DNA of 64,000 nt from positions 1,843,578 through 1,907,577 of the forward strand of contig NZ_MVOI01000003.1 of the NCBI RefSeq assembly GCF_002283555.1. Reading direction: 5' to 3'. Below, in pieces: positions 1 through 6,672 of this stretch; the stretch's first letter is position 1, and every line of letters starts with the position of its first letter. Both the position numbers and the translations under genes were made by a program. The stretch comes from Rubrivirga sp. SAORIC476. Lineage in GTDB: Bacteria; Bacteroidota; Rhodothermia; Rhodothermales; Rubricoccaceae. The notes beneath the pieces are model-generated. The model saw nothing but the letters and a program-made list of their open reading frames with translations, ran no database searches and was not told the DNA's origin.

Positions 1-1
1 G

Positions 2-415
2 GGCGTCCAGGCCTCCTCTAGTGGTGCGGTCTCGGTGAACGGCTACCCGGCGTACCGAGTGGAGGGGACGGCTCAGCAGCAGAGCGGTGCCGCGGGCTTC
101 TCAGCGACCTTCATCGAGTACGGCGGTCAGGTCTATCAGATTCTCGGCCTCACGGCCGCGGGCTCCTTCGGCCAGTACGCGAGCGTCTTCCGTTCGACGG
201 CGGGGAGCTTCGACCGGCTCACCGACAGCCGCTACCTCAACCGGCAACCGTCGCGACTGGAAGTGACGACGGTTAACAGCGCGACGACCCTCCAGGCCTT
301 GCTCCAGGGCCGGACGATTCCGGGCGGCGAGACGACGCAGTCCATCGCCATCATGAACCAGCTGGACCTCACGACCCGCATTCCGGCGGGCACGACGGTG
401 AAGCTGCCCGGCTGA
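2..415 (+). CDS. C-terminal fragment of an M48-like zinc metalloprotease
   Basis: The reading frame is open from the left edge and ends in TGA at 413-415, so only about 137 C-terminal residues are present and the true start lies outside the window. The order seen here is a short strand region (NGYPAYRVEG), a hydrophobic sheet with FIEYGGQVYQILG, FRSTAGSFDRLTD, then a terminal module with TLQALLQG, an AIMNQLDL helix and PAGTTVKLPG at the extreme end. This order matches the tail of Bacteroidota/proteobacterial M48 peptidases (BepA/YfgC-like), in which a LysM-like element follows the protease domain. The catalytic HExxH cannot be checked because it would lie upstream. Such proteins act in the periplasm in outer-membrane protein quality control. 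Family assignment rests on the tail only. Confidence 0.62.
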   Translation, partial: GVQASSSGAVSVNGYPAYRVEGTAQQQSGAAGFSATFIEYGGQVYQILGLTAAGSFGQYASVFRSTAGSFDRLTDSRYLNRQPSRLEVTTVNSATTLQALLQGRTIPGGETTQSIAIMNQLDLTTRIPAGTTVKLPG

Positions 416-443
416 CCCCGTCCGCCTCGGAGCCTACTACAGA

Positions 444-475
444 GGGCCTGGATCACTTCGATCCAGGCCCTTCTT
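444..475 (+). terminator. Rho-independent terminator after the M48-like gene
   Basis: A perfect 11-bp stem (GGGCCTGGATC / GATCCAGGCCC) closes a 5-nt loop (ACTTC) and is followed by TTCTT. It lies 28 nt after the stop at 415, between two convergent genes, so it should end the plus-strand transcript and could also serve the minus-strand MaoC gene. Confidence 0.85.
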
Positions 476-478
476 GCG

Positions 479-904
479 TCAGTCCTGCTCGTCGGCGGGA
501 GGGGGGATGACGACAGCCTCACCCCCGAGCGACATCTTGCCGTTGCAGTAGGCGTACATCCGGACCTTGACGTGACCGTGACGCTCGATCTTCTCCGCCA
601 CCTTCACCTCTATGGTTACCTCCTCGCCGACCGGCACCGGGCGCAGGAACTTGGCCGATAGCGAGACGGCGATGGAGCCTGGACCGGGGAAGTCCCGGCC
701 GAGCACCTTCGACGCGATCCCGAGCAGGTAGACCCCGTGGACGACCGGCTTGCCGAACCGGCTCGCCGCACCCGCAGCCTCGTCGATGTGGATCGGGTTG
801 TCGTCTCCGGTAACATCGGCGAACGCGCGGACATCGTCCATCGTGATCTGACGCGACCAGGAGAAGCTGTCGCCGACGGAGAGGGAATCGTAGGTATGGG
901 CCAT
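479..904 (-). CDS. MaoC-family (R)-specific enoyl-CoA hydratase
   Basis: The 141-residue protein is a single hot-dog fold of the MaoC/PhaJ class, which adds water to trans-2-enoyl-CoA to give (R)-3-hydroxyacyl-CoA. The hydratase signature is clear: FADVTGDDNPIHID at about residues 28-41, with Asp34 and His39 in the catalytic positions, followed by the FGKPVVHGVYLLG helix. Its length is that of the small single-domain members. The ATG at 902-904 is preceded by a CU-rich leader (CTCTCCCCTCCCCACTG) and not by a purine-rich ribosome site. The DCC-family gene lies 27 nt upstream on the same strand, so the two may be co-transcribed. The in vivo substrate (fatty acid, polyhydroxyalkanoate or other acyl-CoA) cannot be told from sequence. 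Confidence 0.9.
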   Translation of the reverse strand: MAHTYDSLSVGDSFSWSRQITMDDVRAFADVTGDDNPIHIDEAAGAASRFGKPVVHGVYLLGIASKVLGRDFPGPGSIAVSLSAKFLRPVPVGEEVTIEVKVAEKIERHGHVKVRMYAYCNGKMSLGGEAVVIPPPADEQD

Positions 905-931
905 CAGTGGGGAGGGGAGAGGGTCGTGAGG

Positions 932-1369
932 CTACGACGCAGGGCCGGTGGATGCCAGTTCATCCGCATCCAAGAACCGGTCCCGTTCCCCCGGACGAGG
1001 CATGCGACACGCCTCGCGGGTCCCAAACCACTGGTAGCGGTTCTCCGCGACGCCATCGTAGAGCCAGTCGCGGATGACCCTGGGGATCCAGCGTCCGACA
1101 GCGGCCCATCGCCAGGGCGCGTCCAACCGCGCAGCGATACGCCACGCCGCCTCAGACCGCTCGTACACGTCCGCACCGTTCACCAGGACGACCGAGTCGA
1201 GTCGGTCAGGATCGAGACTGTGGGACTCCAGCAACCGCCTTCCTACGTTGGACTGAAGCGACGCAAACCGGAAGGCTTCTGCTGAGTCGTGGTCGAGGAT
1301 GAACTGGACGGACCGATCGCAAAGGGTGCAGACGCCGTCAAAGAGGAGGATCGGGCCGTCGTCGAGCAT
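932..1369 (-). CDS. DCC-family (DUF393) thiol-disulfide oxidoreductase
   Basis: This 145-residue protein carries the defining DGVCTLCDRSV motif at residues 11-21, with Cys14 and Cys17 forming the CxxC of the thioredoxin-like DCC family (YuxK). Other family marks are FRFASLQSNVGR at about 34-45, a region around DSVVLV, and a DWLYDGVAENRY segment with WFG near the C-terminus. There is no signal peptide, so it is expected in the cytoplasm. I chose the ATG at 1367-1369 because the DCC domain begins at once there; further upstream the frame runs antisense through chrA. The partner or substrate of the CxxC pair is unknown for most family members. It is divergent from chrA, with only 57 nt between the starts. 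Confidence 0.88.
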   Translation of the reverse strand: MLDDGPILLFDGVCTLCDRSVQFILDHDSAEAFRFASLQSNVGRRLLESHSLDPDRLDSVVLVNGADVYERSEAAWRIAARLDAPWRWAAVGRWIPRVIRDWLYDGVAENRYQWFGTREACRMPRPGERDRFLDADELASTGPAS

Positions 1370-1426
1370 GGAAACCGGGGCGATGGGGAGCGGGGTAGGG
1401 GGACCTACGCTCTCGCTCCATTGCAG

Positions 1427-2602
1427 ATGCACGCGCCTCCGTCTTCGTCGCTGGGTGCCCGGTTGGCTGAACTCGCCCGGCTCTTCTTCACACTGGGCGT
1501 CGTGGGCTTCGGTGGCCCTGCCGCACACATCGCGATGATGGAAGACGAGGTGGTCCAGAAGCGGCAGTGGATGTCCCCGCAGTCGTTTCTCGATCTCGTC
1601 GGTGCGACCAATCTGATTCCAGGGCCGAACTCGACAGAGATGACGATGCACGTCGGCTTCTCGCGGGCCGGGTGGCTCGGTCTCTTCGTGGCCGGCGCGT
1701 CCTTCATTCTGCCCGCTTCGGGGATGACGCTCGCGCTGGCGTGGCTCTATGTCCGCAGCGCTGAGATTCCAGATGTGGCGCCCGTGCTCGCTGCCATCCC
1801 GGCCGCCGTGCTGGCTGTGATTCTGGGTGCCCTCTGGCGCCTCGGCAAAAAAGCCATTGCTTCGGTGCCGACGGGGCTGGTAGCGCTCGGTATCACGGCT
1901 CTGCTCATGCTCGGCGTGCGCGAGATCCCGGCCCTCCTCGGGGGAGGACTGGTGGGTGGAGTGGTTCTCTACATGGTGCGTCGACCCACCGCGCCTCCAT
2001 CCTCGTTGGCGTCCGTGAGTGCGGTCCCGCTCCTGGGCGTGCTCTTCCAGGGGGCGGCCGCTGCGGCACCCTCCCTCGGAACCCTCGGGCTCTTTTTCCT
2101 CAAGGTCGGCGCTGTCCTCTATGGAAGTGGCTACGTCCTCGTTGCCTACCTCGAGGCGGACGTGGTGGGCCGGTTCGGGTGGCTCACGCAGACCCAGTTG
2201 CTCGACGCCATCGCGATCGGGCAGCTCACGCCAGGCCCGGTACTCACCACCTCGACAGCCGTTGGCTACCTCGTCCAGGGTGTGCCCGGTGCTGTGGTGG
2301 CGACAGCCGCCATCTTCCTTCCGGCGTTTGTGTTTACGGGTCTCTTGCACCCGCTCGTCCCCAAGCTCCGCGAACACCCGTTCACGGCAGCCCTGCTCGA
2401 TGCCGTCAATGCAGCATCGGTCGCTCTCATGGCCGTCGTCACAGTTCGGCTTGCTCTGGGTGCATTGACCACTCCCGCAGCATGGGGGATCGCGGTGGGT
2501 GCTGTGGTGCTCGTGCTCTGGCGAGGGGTAAACGTGGTGTGGTTGATTCTCGCCGCAGCGATCATCGGCTGGTCACTCCACGCTGTTGGGATTCCGGTCT
2601 GA
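1427..2602 (+). CDS. chrA: ChrA (CHR) family chromate/anion transporter
   Basis: The 391-residue membrane protein has the long-chain ChrA layout of two homologous CHR halves. The first holds FFTLGVVGFGGPAAHIAMM (about residues 20-38) and NLIPGPNSTEM. The second repeats the pattern with FFLKVGAVLYGSGYVLVAY and QLTPGPVLTTSTAVGYLVQG. About ten hydrophobic segments follow one another. Characterised members export chromate using the proton gradient; many homologues have no tested substrate, so another oxyanion is possible. The ATG at 1427 was chosen because it leaves a 57-nt divergent promoter gap to the DCC gene and starts shortly before the first CHR domain. The frame is open further upstream but reads antisense to the DCC gene there. 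Confidence 0.92.
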   Translation: MHAPPSSSLGARLAELARLFFTLGVVGFGGPAAHIAMMEDEVVQKRQWMSPQSFLDLVGATNLIPGPNSTEMTMHVGFSRAGWLGLFVAGASFILPASGMTLALAWLYVRSAEIPDVAPVLAAIPAAVLAVILGALWRLGKKAIASVPTGLVALGITALLMLGVREIPALLGGGLVGGVVLYMVRRPTAPPSSLASVSAVPLLGVLFQGAAAAAPSLGTLGLFFLKVGAVLYGSGYVLVAYLEADVVGRFGWLTQTQLLDAIAIGQLTPGPVLTTSTAVGYLVQGVPGAVVATAAIFLPAFVFTGLLHPLVPKLREHPFTAALLDAVNAASVALMAVVTVRLALGALTTPAAWGIAVGAVVLVLWRGVNVVWLILAAAIIGWSLHAVGIPV

Positions 2603-2618
2603 CGTTTCACGTGAAACC
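2603..2618. promoter_or_regulatory. parS: parS-like ParB binding site
   Basis: The 14-bp palindrome GTTTCACGTGAAAC at 2604-2617 is the core of the broadly conserved chromosomal parS site (TGTTTCACGTGAAACA). The 16-mer here matches at 14 of 16 positions; only the outermost bases differ (C in place of T, and C in place of A). It sits in the gap directly after the chrA stop codon. ParB (Spo0J) loads onto such sites to organise origin segregation. The match is seen in the sequence; binding is inferred. No parA or parB gene lies in this window. Confidence 0.7.
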
Positions 2619-2637
2619 AGAGGGCTGCCCTGGTTTC
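2613..2637 (+). terminator. Hairpin after chrA
   Basis: An 8-bp perfect stem (GAAACCAG / CTGGTTTC) with a 9-nt loop lies 10 nt after the chrA stop. Its left arm overlaps the right half of the parS-like palindrome. There is no strong T run after it, so its strength as an intrinsic terminator is uncertain. Confidence 0.55.
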
Positions 2638-2671
2638 TGACCTAGTCTCCGCTCGTCCTCTCTGACCGCCC

Positions 2672-5272
2672 GTGGTATTCGACCGTCTCCGGTTCATTCC
2701 TCGCTGGATCGTGGCGCACCCGTTGCTGGTGGTCGCGCTCGCGCTCGCGCTGTCGGTGCTGGGGGTCTGGCGAGCGATGGATCTCCGGATCGACTCGAAC
2801 ATCATCACGCTCCTGCCGCCCGAGTACACGAGCGTTCAAGCGATCACCCGGCTGCAGGAGAACGTCGGTGCCGAGACGACGGTGGACGTCGCGATCTACA
2901 GCCCGTCGTTCGAGAAAAACCTCGCGTTCGCAGAAGCTCTGGTGCCCGCTGCGATGGCGATGACGCAGCCGGCAGGAGGGGATCCGTACTTCACGCGCGT
3001 CGACTTCCGCCGCGATGTTCGGTTCGTGTCCGAGAACGCGCTCTACTTCGCCACCTTCGAGGAGCTGGACCGTCTGGAGCGCTTCCTCAGGGAGCAGGCA
3101 CAGCAGGTCCGGTCGGCGACAGATCCACTACGGATGGATCTTTTCGGAGCGGCACAGGACAGCGCGCGTGCGCAACGCCAGCGGGAGGGAGACCAACTCC
3201 GGGCCGACCTCGCGCAACTGGCGCTGACAGAGTACTTCCTCAGCCCTGACTCCACGACGCTCGTCGTCAAGTTCTACCCGACCGGATCTCAGACCGATCT
3301 CGCCTTCGTCGAGCGTCTGTACGCCGACCTCGACAGCACGATCGCGAGACTCGACCCGCAGTCGTACGATCCGAACATGGAGGTGACAGCGGCGGGGCGC
3401 CTGCTCCGTCAGACCATCGAGGTGCGCTCGATCACCAACGATGTGCGCAACTCCTTCGGCGCCGGTGTGCTGTCGGTGATCCTGGCAGTGGTGCTGTACT
3501 TCCTCTACAAGTCGATCCAGGCCAAGACCGGCGGGCGGTTGGTCTGGCGTGTCGTCGGGAGCGAGTTGTTGCGGACGCCGGTCACGGCGCTTCTCCTGAC
3601 GGTTCCATTGCTCATCAGTCTGTCGTGGGCAGGCGGAGTCGCAGGGGTGGCGTTTGGGACGCTCAACTTGATGACCTCGACGCTCGGGCTCGTGCTCTTC
3701 GGGCTCGGGATCGACTATGGGATTCACTTCTACGCACGCTACGCAGAGGAGCGCGGCCTCGGGCGTGGCGTGGGCGCGGCTGTCGAGGAGACGTTCGTGA
3801 GCACCGGCCAGGGCATCGCTGTCTCGGCGCTCACGACCGCCAGCGCGCTCTTCGTGCTGCAGCTGGCCGACTTCCGCGGCTTCAGCGAGTTCGGGTTGAT
3901 CGGTGGCCTCGGCATCCTCTTCGCCGTCGTCTCGATGCTCACCGTCCTGCCCGCGCTCCTGGCCATCGCGGAGCGCACCGGCGCACTCGATCTCCAGCTC
4001 CGCGGAGAGGCGGTCACGGTCGACACCGACCCACGCTTTCCATTCGCGCGAACCATCGTGGTGGTCTGCCTGGCGGTTACGGTCGCGTGCGTGATCGCCA
4101 TCCCGAAGGTCTCGTTCGAGTACAACTTCTCGAATCTGGAGCCCGAGTACGACGAGTACTACCGACGCGCCGAGGCCCTGGAGCCGGTATTCGGTCAGAG
4201 CGAGCGGCGCAACCCTGCGTATCTCCTCCTCGACACTCCACAAGCAGTTCAGGAGGTCACCGAGGCTGTCAAGTCCCTCTCGGAGCAAGACTCGCTCATC
4301 CTCGCTGTCGAGAGCCTGCAGGAGCGCTTCCCAACCGACAGCGCTGGGATCGCTGCCAAGCTGATCCGCCTCGCCGACATTCGCGAGGTGCTCAACGACC
4401 CGTTCCTCCTGGCCGACACGACAGGTCAGATCGACCGCCTCCGGAGGGCGGCCTCGGCGACTGAGCCCATTCCTCTCGATAGCGTCCCGGCATTTCTGAC
4501 TCGGCCGTTCACGACGCGAAGCGGGGAGATCGGCAACTTCGTGATCGTCTTCCCGCGTGGCAACATGGCGGATGGCCGACGCTCGATCCGGTTCGCCGAA
4601 CTGATCGGCCAGGTCTCGACGCCAGAGGGCGGGGAGTACTACGCAGCATCCACCCAGCTCGTCGCAGCCGACATGCTCAGGCTGATGCAGGAGGAGAGCC
4701 CGCTCATGGTCGGTGTCACCTTCCTACTCGTCTTCCTCCTGGTCTACGTCTCGTTCCGCTCGTTGAAGTGGACGTTCGTGGCGGTCATGCCGCTCATGAT
4801 CGGGCTGTCGTGGATGCTGGGGATGATGGAGCTCTTCGGGGTCCAGTTGACGTTCTACAACCTCGTCGTGCTTCCGACCGTGCTCGGGATCGGCAACGAC
4901 GGTGGGGTCCACCTGACGCACCGCTACCGAGAAGAGGGAAGAGGCTCGGTTCGTCGCGTCCTCCGGTCGACTGGCGAGCACGTCACGATGGGCGCGCTCA
5001 CCAACCTCGTCGGGTTCGGCGGACTGCTTCTGTCGTCTCACCCCGGCCTCCGGTCCATCGGAGTCCTGGCGGTCGTCGGCATCGGTGGGACGCTGGCTGC
5101 GACGCTCGTCTTCTACCCGGCTCTGCTCCAGGTTCTCGAAGACAACCACTGGCTCGACCGCACACGCAAGCGCCGTCGGCAGTACGACCTCGGCGACCCC
5201 GAGGCGATCCGGCGTCCTTCGTTCAAGCTCCGCCCGACCTCTGAGCGCGCGCAGCCGACCGACAGGAGCTAA
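2672..5272 (+). CDS. MMPL/RND-family exporter (HpnN/hydrophobe type)
   Basis: This 866-residue inner-membrane protein has the RND layout: one N-terminal helix (about residues 15-35), a large external loop, a five-helix block (about 255-435), another single helix near 450-470, a second loop and a final five-helix block (about 690-835). The paired transmembrane motifs are GLGIDYGIHFYARYAEER near residue 347 and GIGNDGGVHLTHRYREE near residue 738, where the acidic residues should carry protons. Single-subunit MMPL proteins of this kind move lipids, hopanoids or other hydrophobic molecules. The start is a GTG at 2672, and the protein begins with a typical VFDRLRFIPRWIVAHP amphipathic lead. It stands alone, with no periplasmic adaptor or TolC-like gene beside it, so the substrate is open. 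Confidence 0.88.
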   Translation: MVFDRLRFIPRWIVAHPLLVVALALALSVLGVWRAMDLRIDSNIITLLPPEYTSVQAITRLQENVGAETTVDVAIYSPSFEKNLAFAEALVPAAMAMTQPAGGDPYFTRVDFRRDVRFVSENALYFATFEELDRLERFLREQAQQVRSATDPLRMDLFGAAQDSARAQRQREGDQLRADLAQLALTEYFLSPDSTTLVVKFYPTGSQTDLAFVERLYADLDSTIARLDPQSYDPNMEVTAAGRLLRQTIEVRSITNDVRNSFGAGVLSVILAVVLYFLYKSIQAKTGGRLVWRVVGSELLRTPVTALLLTVPLLISLSWAGGVAGVAFGTLNLMTSTLGLVLFGLGIDYGIHFYARYAEERGLGRGVGAAVEETFVSTGQGIAVSALTTASALFVLQLADFRGFSEFGLIGGLGILFAVVSMLTVLPALLAIAERTGALDLQLRGEAVTVDTDPRFPFARTIVVVCLAVTVACVIAIPKVSFEYNFSNLEPEYDEYYRRAEALEPVFGQSERRNPAYLLLDTPQAVQEVTEAVKSLSEQDSLILAVESLQERFPTDSAGIAAKLIRLADIREVLNDPFLLADTTGQIDRLRRAASATEPIPLDSVPAFLTRPFTTRSGEIGNFVIVFPRGNMADGRRSIRFAELIGQVSTPEGGEYYAASTQLVAADMLRLMQEESPLMVGVTFLLVFLLVYVSFRSLKWTFVAVMPLMIGLSWMLGMMELFGVQLTFYNLVVLPTVLGIGNDGGVHLTHRYREEGRGSVRRVLRSTGEHVTMGALTNLVGFGGLLLSSHPGLRSIGVLAVVGIGGTLAATLVFYPALLQVLEDNHWLDRTRKRRRQYDLGDPEAIRRPSFKLRPTSERAQPTDRS

Positions 5273-5361
5273 CGGTGCTCCAAGTAGCCAAAACGTTCGT
5301 CGTCATCGCGTAGCCCAGAGCTTCGCGGCGGGGAGATTCCGGCCGTGGGGAGGGTAAGTTG

Positions 5362-5394
5362 TTGGCGCACAAGAGACTGGGCTTTATATAATCG
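5362..5394 (+). promoter_or_regulatory. Strong promoter-like element facing a short gene-free stretch
   Basis: TTG at 5362-5364 is followed by 22 nt and then TATAATCG at 5387-5394, in one of the few AT-rich patches of the window. This fits the Bacteroidota -33/-7 layout. A transcript would start near 5400 and run toward 5487, where the antiparallel GT4 gene ends. No convincing protein gene follows: the only small frames are a 20-codon one at 5439-5501 (MSNRKSPPPRRR...) and a frame running antisense into the GT4 gene. The rest of 5273-5361 holds nothing recognisable. Confidence 0.5.
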
Positions 5395-5487
5395 TCCGAT
5401 TACGCCCTGGTTAAGCTCCAGATGGGCCTCTTGACCGGATGTCGAACCGGAAATCCCCGCCGCCCCGCCGAAGAAGTACGTCTTCCG

Positions 5488-6672
5488 CTAACCAGAGATG
5501 ACTCCGCGGTAGTAGGTCACCATGCGCTCGAGAACCTCGGACCAGTCGTAGGCCGAGGCAGCGATCCGAGCCTCCGCACCGAGGCGATGTCGGAGCGACG
5601 CGTCCGTCACGAGGCGTCGCGTCGCGTCGAGGAAAGCGGCGCGGTCACGCGGCGGGCAGAGGAGGCCGGTCCGTCCGTCATCAATGAGGCTGGCCGTCCC
5701 AGCTGCATCGGCCGCAACGACGCCGAGGCCAGAGGCCATCGCCTCCAGGGTGACGTTGCCGAACGTCTCGGTCTCGCTCGGGAAGAGAAACACATCAGAC
5801 GACGCATACGCTGTCGTGAGATCGTCTCCCGACAAGTGCCCTGCGAAGACGGCGTCGGGCAGAGCCGCACGAAGACTCTCTTGCTCTGGTCCCTCTCCGA
5901 CGACCAGGGCGCGCACAGGGTGTCCCTCTGCCTGAAGAGACCGGACCGTCTCCGCGAACACATCGAGGCCCTTCTCCTTCACCAGCCGGCTCACGAACGA
6001 CACGATCACTTCTTCCTCTGAGAAGCCCTGCCCCTGTCGCCACACGTCCGACCGCGCCTCGGGGCGGAAGCGGTCCAACTCGATGCCCCGCGGCCAGAGA
6101 CGGATCGTGGACCTGATGCCGTGAGCGATCAAGGCATCACGCATCGCTGGAGTCGGGGCATACACCTCCTCGCATCGGTTGTAGAACCCTCGCAACCGGG
6201 ACCAGAGGAGGCCCTCCGACCACCCGAGGTGGTAAAAGTCCAGGTAGGACGCGAAGTGCGTGTGGTAGGTCGTGACGATCGGTATATCGAGTGTTTCTGC
6301 CCATTTCAACGCCCGGTGACCTAGAATGTCTGGTGTCGCAATGTGGACGACATGGGGAGCGAATCGCTCGACCGCCCGCTGCGCGTCGGCCGGAAAGCGC
6401 GTACTCATCCGGTACTCGGGTCGTCCAGGAAGGGCGACGGAGGGCACAGCCAGGAAGGTGCCCGGCTGATCGAGAGGGTCGTCGATGGTCGGTCCAAGGA
6501 CGAGAACCTCATGCCCCTGACCCGTCAGGTAGCCGACGAGGCGGCCGAGCGTCCTCGACACGCCATCCTCGACATGGTTGTAGTTTCCCGTAAAGAGGGC
6601 GATGCGCAGAGGGGACACGTGATCCGAGGGCCGTGGGGTGTAGGAGATACCCACACTCGCGCTCCCGCGCAC
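5488..6672 (-). CDS. GT4-family glycosyltransferase (MgtA/SqdX-like)
   Basis: The protein has the GT-B fold of glycosyltransferase family 4. In the longest version (394 residues) the N-terminal domain begins at IALFTGNYNHVEDGVSR (residues 24-40), with TTYHTHFASY at about 134-143. The C-terminal donor domain has FVSRLVKEKG (226-235) and the E-x7-E motif ETFGNVTLE (Glu302 and Glu310). This pattern is closest to mannosyl- or sulfoquinovosyl-transferases that decorate glycolipids, so a membrane-lipid acceptor is likely but the sugar is not known. The longest frame starts with GTG at 6670-6672 and overlaps the uvrA stop by one base. A second GTG at 6616-6618 begins just before the fold and is an equally good start. 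Co-transcription with uvrA is likely. Confidence 0.87.
   Translation of the reverse strand: MRGSASVGISYTPRPSDHVSPLRIALFTGNYNHVEDGVSRTLGRLVGYLTGQGHEVLVLGPTIDDPLDQPGTFLAVPSVALPGRPEYRMSTRFPADAQRAVERFAPHVVHIATPDILGHRALKWAETLDIPIVTTYHTHFASYLDFYHLGWSEGLLWSRLRGFYNRCEEVYAPTPAMRDALIAHGIRSTIRLWPRGIELDRFRPEARSDVWRQGQGFSEEEVIVSFVSRLVKEKGLDVFAETVRSLQAEGHPVRALVVGEGPEQESLRAALPDAVFAGHLSGDDLTTAYASSDVFLFPSETETFGNVTLEAMASGLGVVAADAAGTASLIDDGRTGLLCPPRDRAAFLDATRRLVTDASLRHRLGAEARIAASAYDWSEVLERMVTYYRGVISG

Noticed and set aside
5395-5487. Possible 4.5S (SRP) RNA after the orphan promoter
   Set aside because: The conserved GGAAGGAAGCAGCC-type apical loop is missing; only a weak CCGG...CCGG hairpin is present.
6121-6324. 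Plus-strand frames inside the GT4 and uvrA genes
   Set aside because: They are antisense shadows of genes with certain families and lack any domain or start signal of their own.
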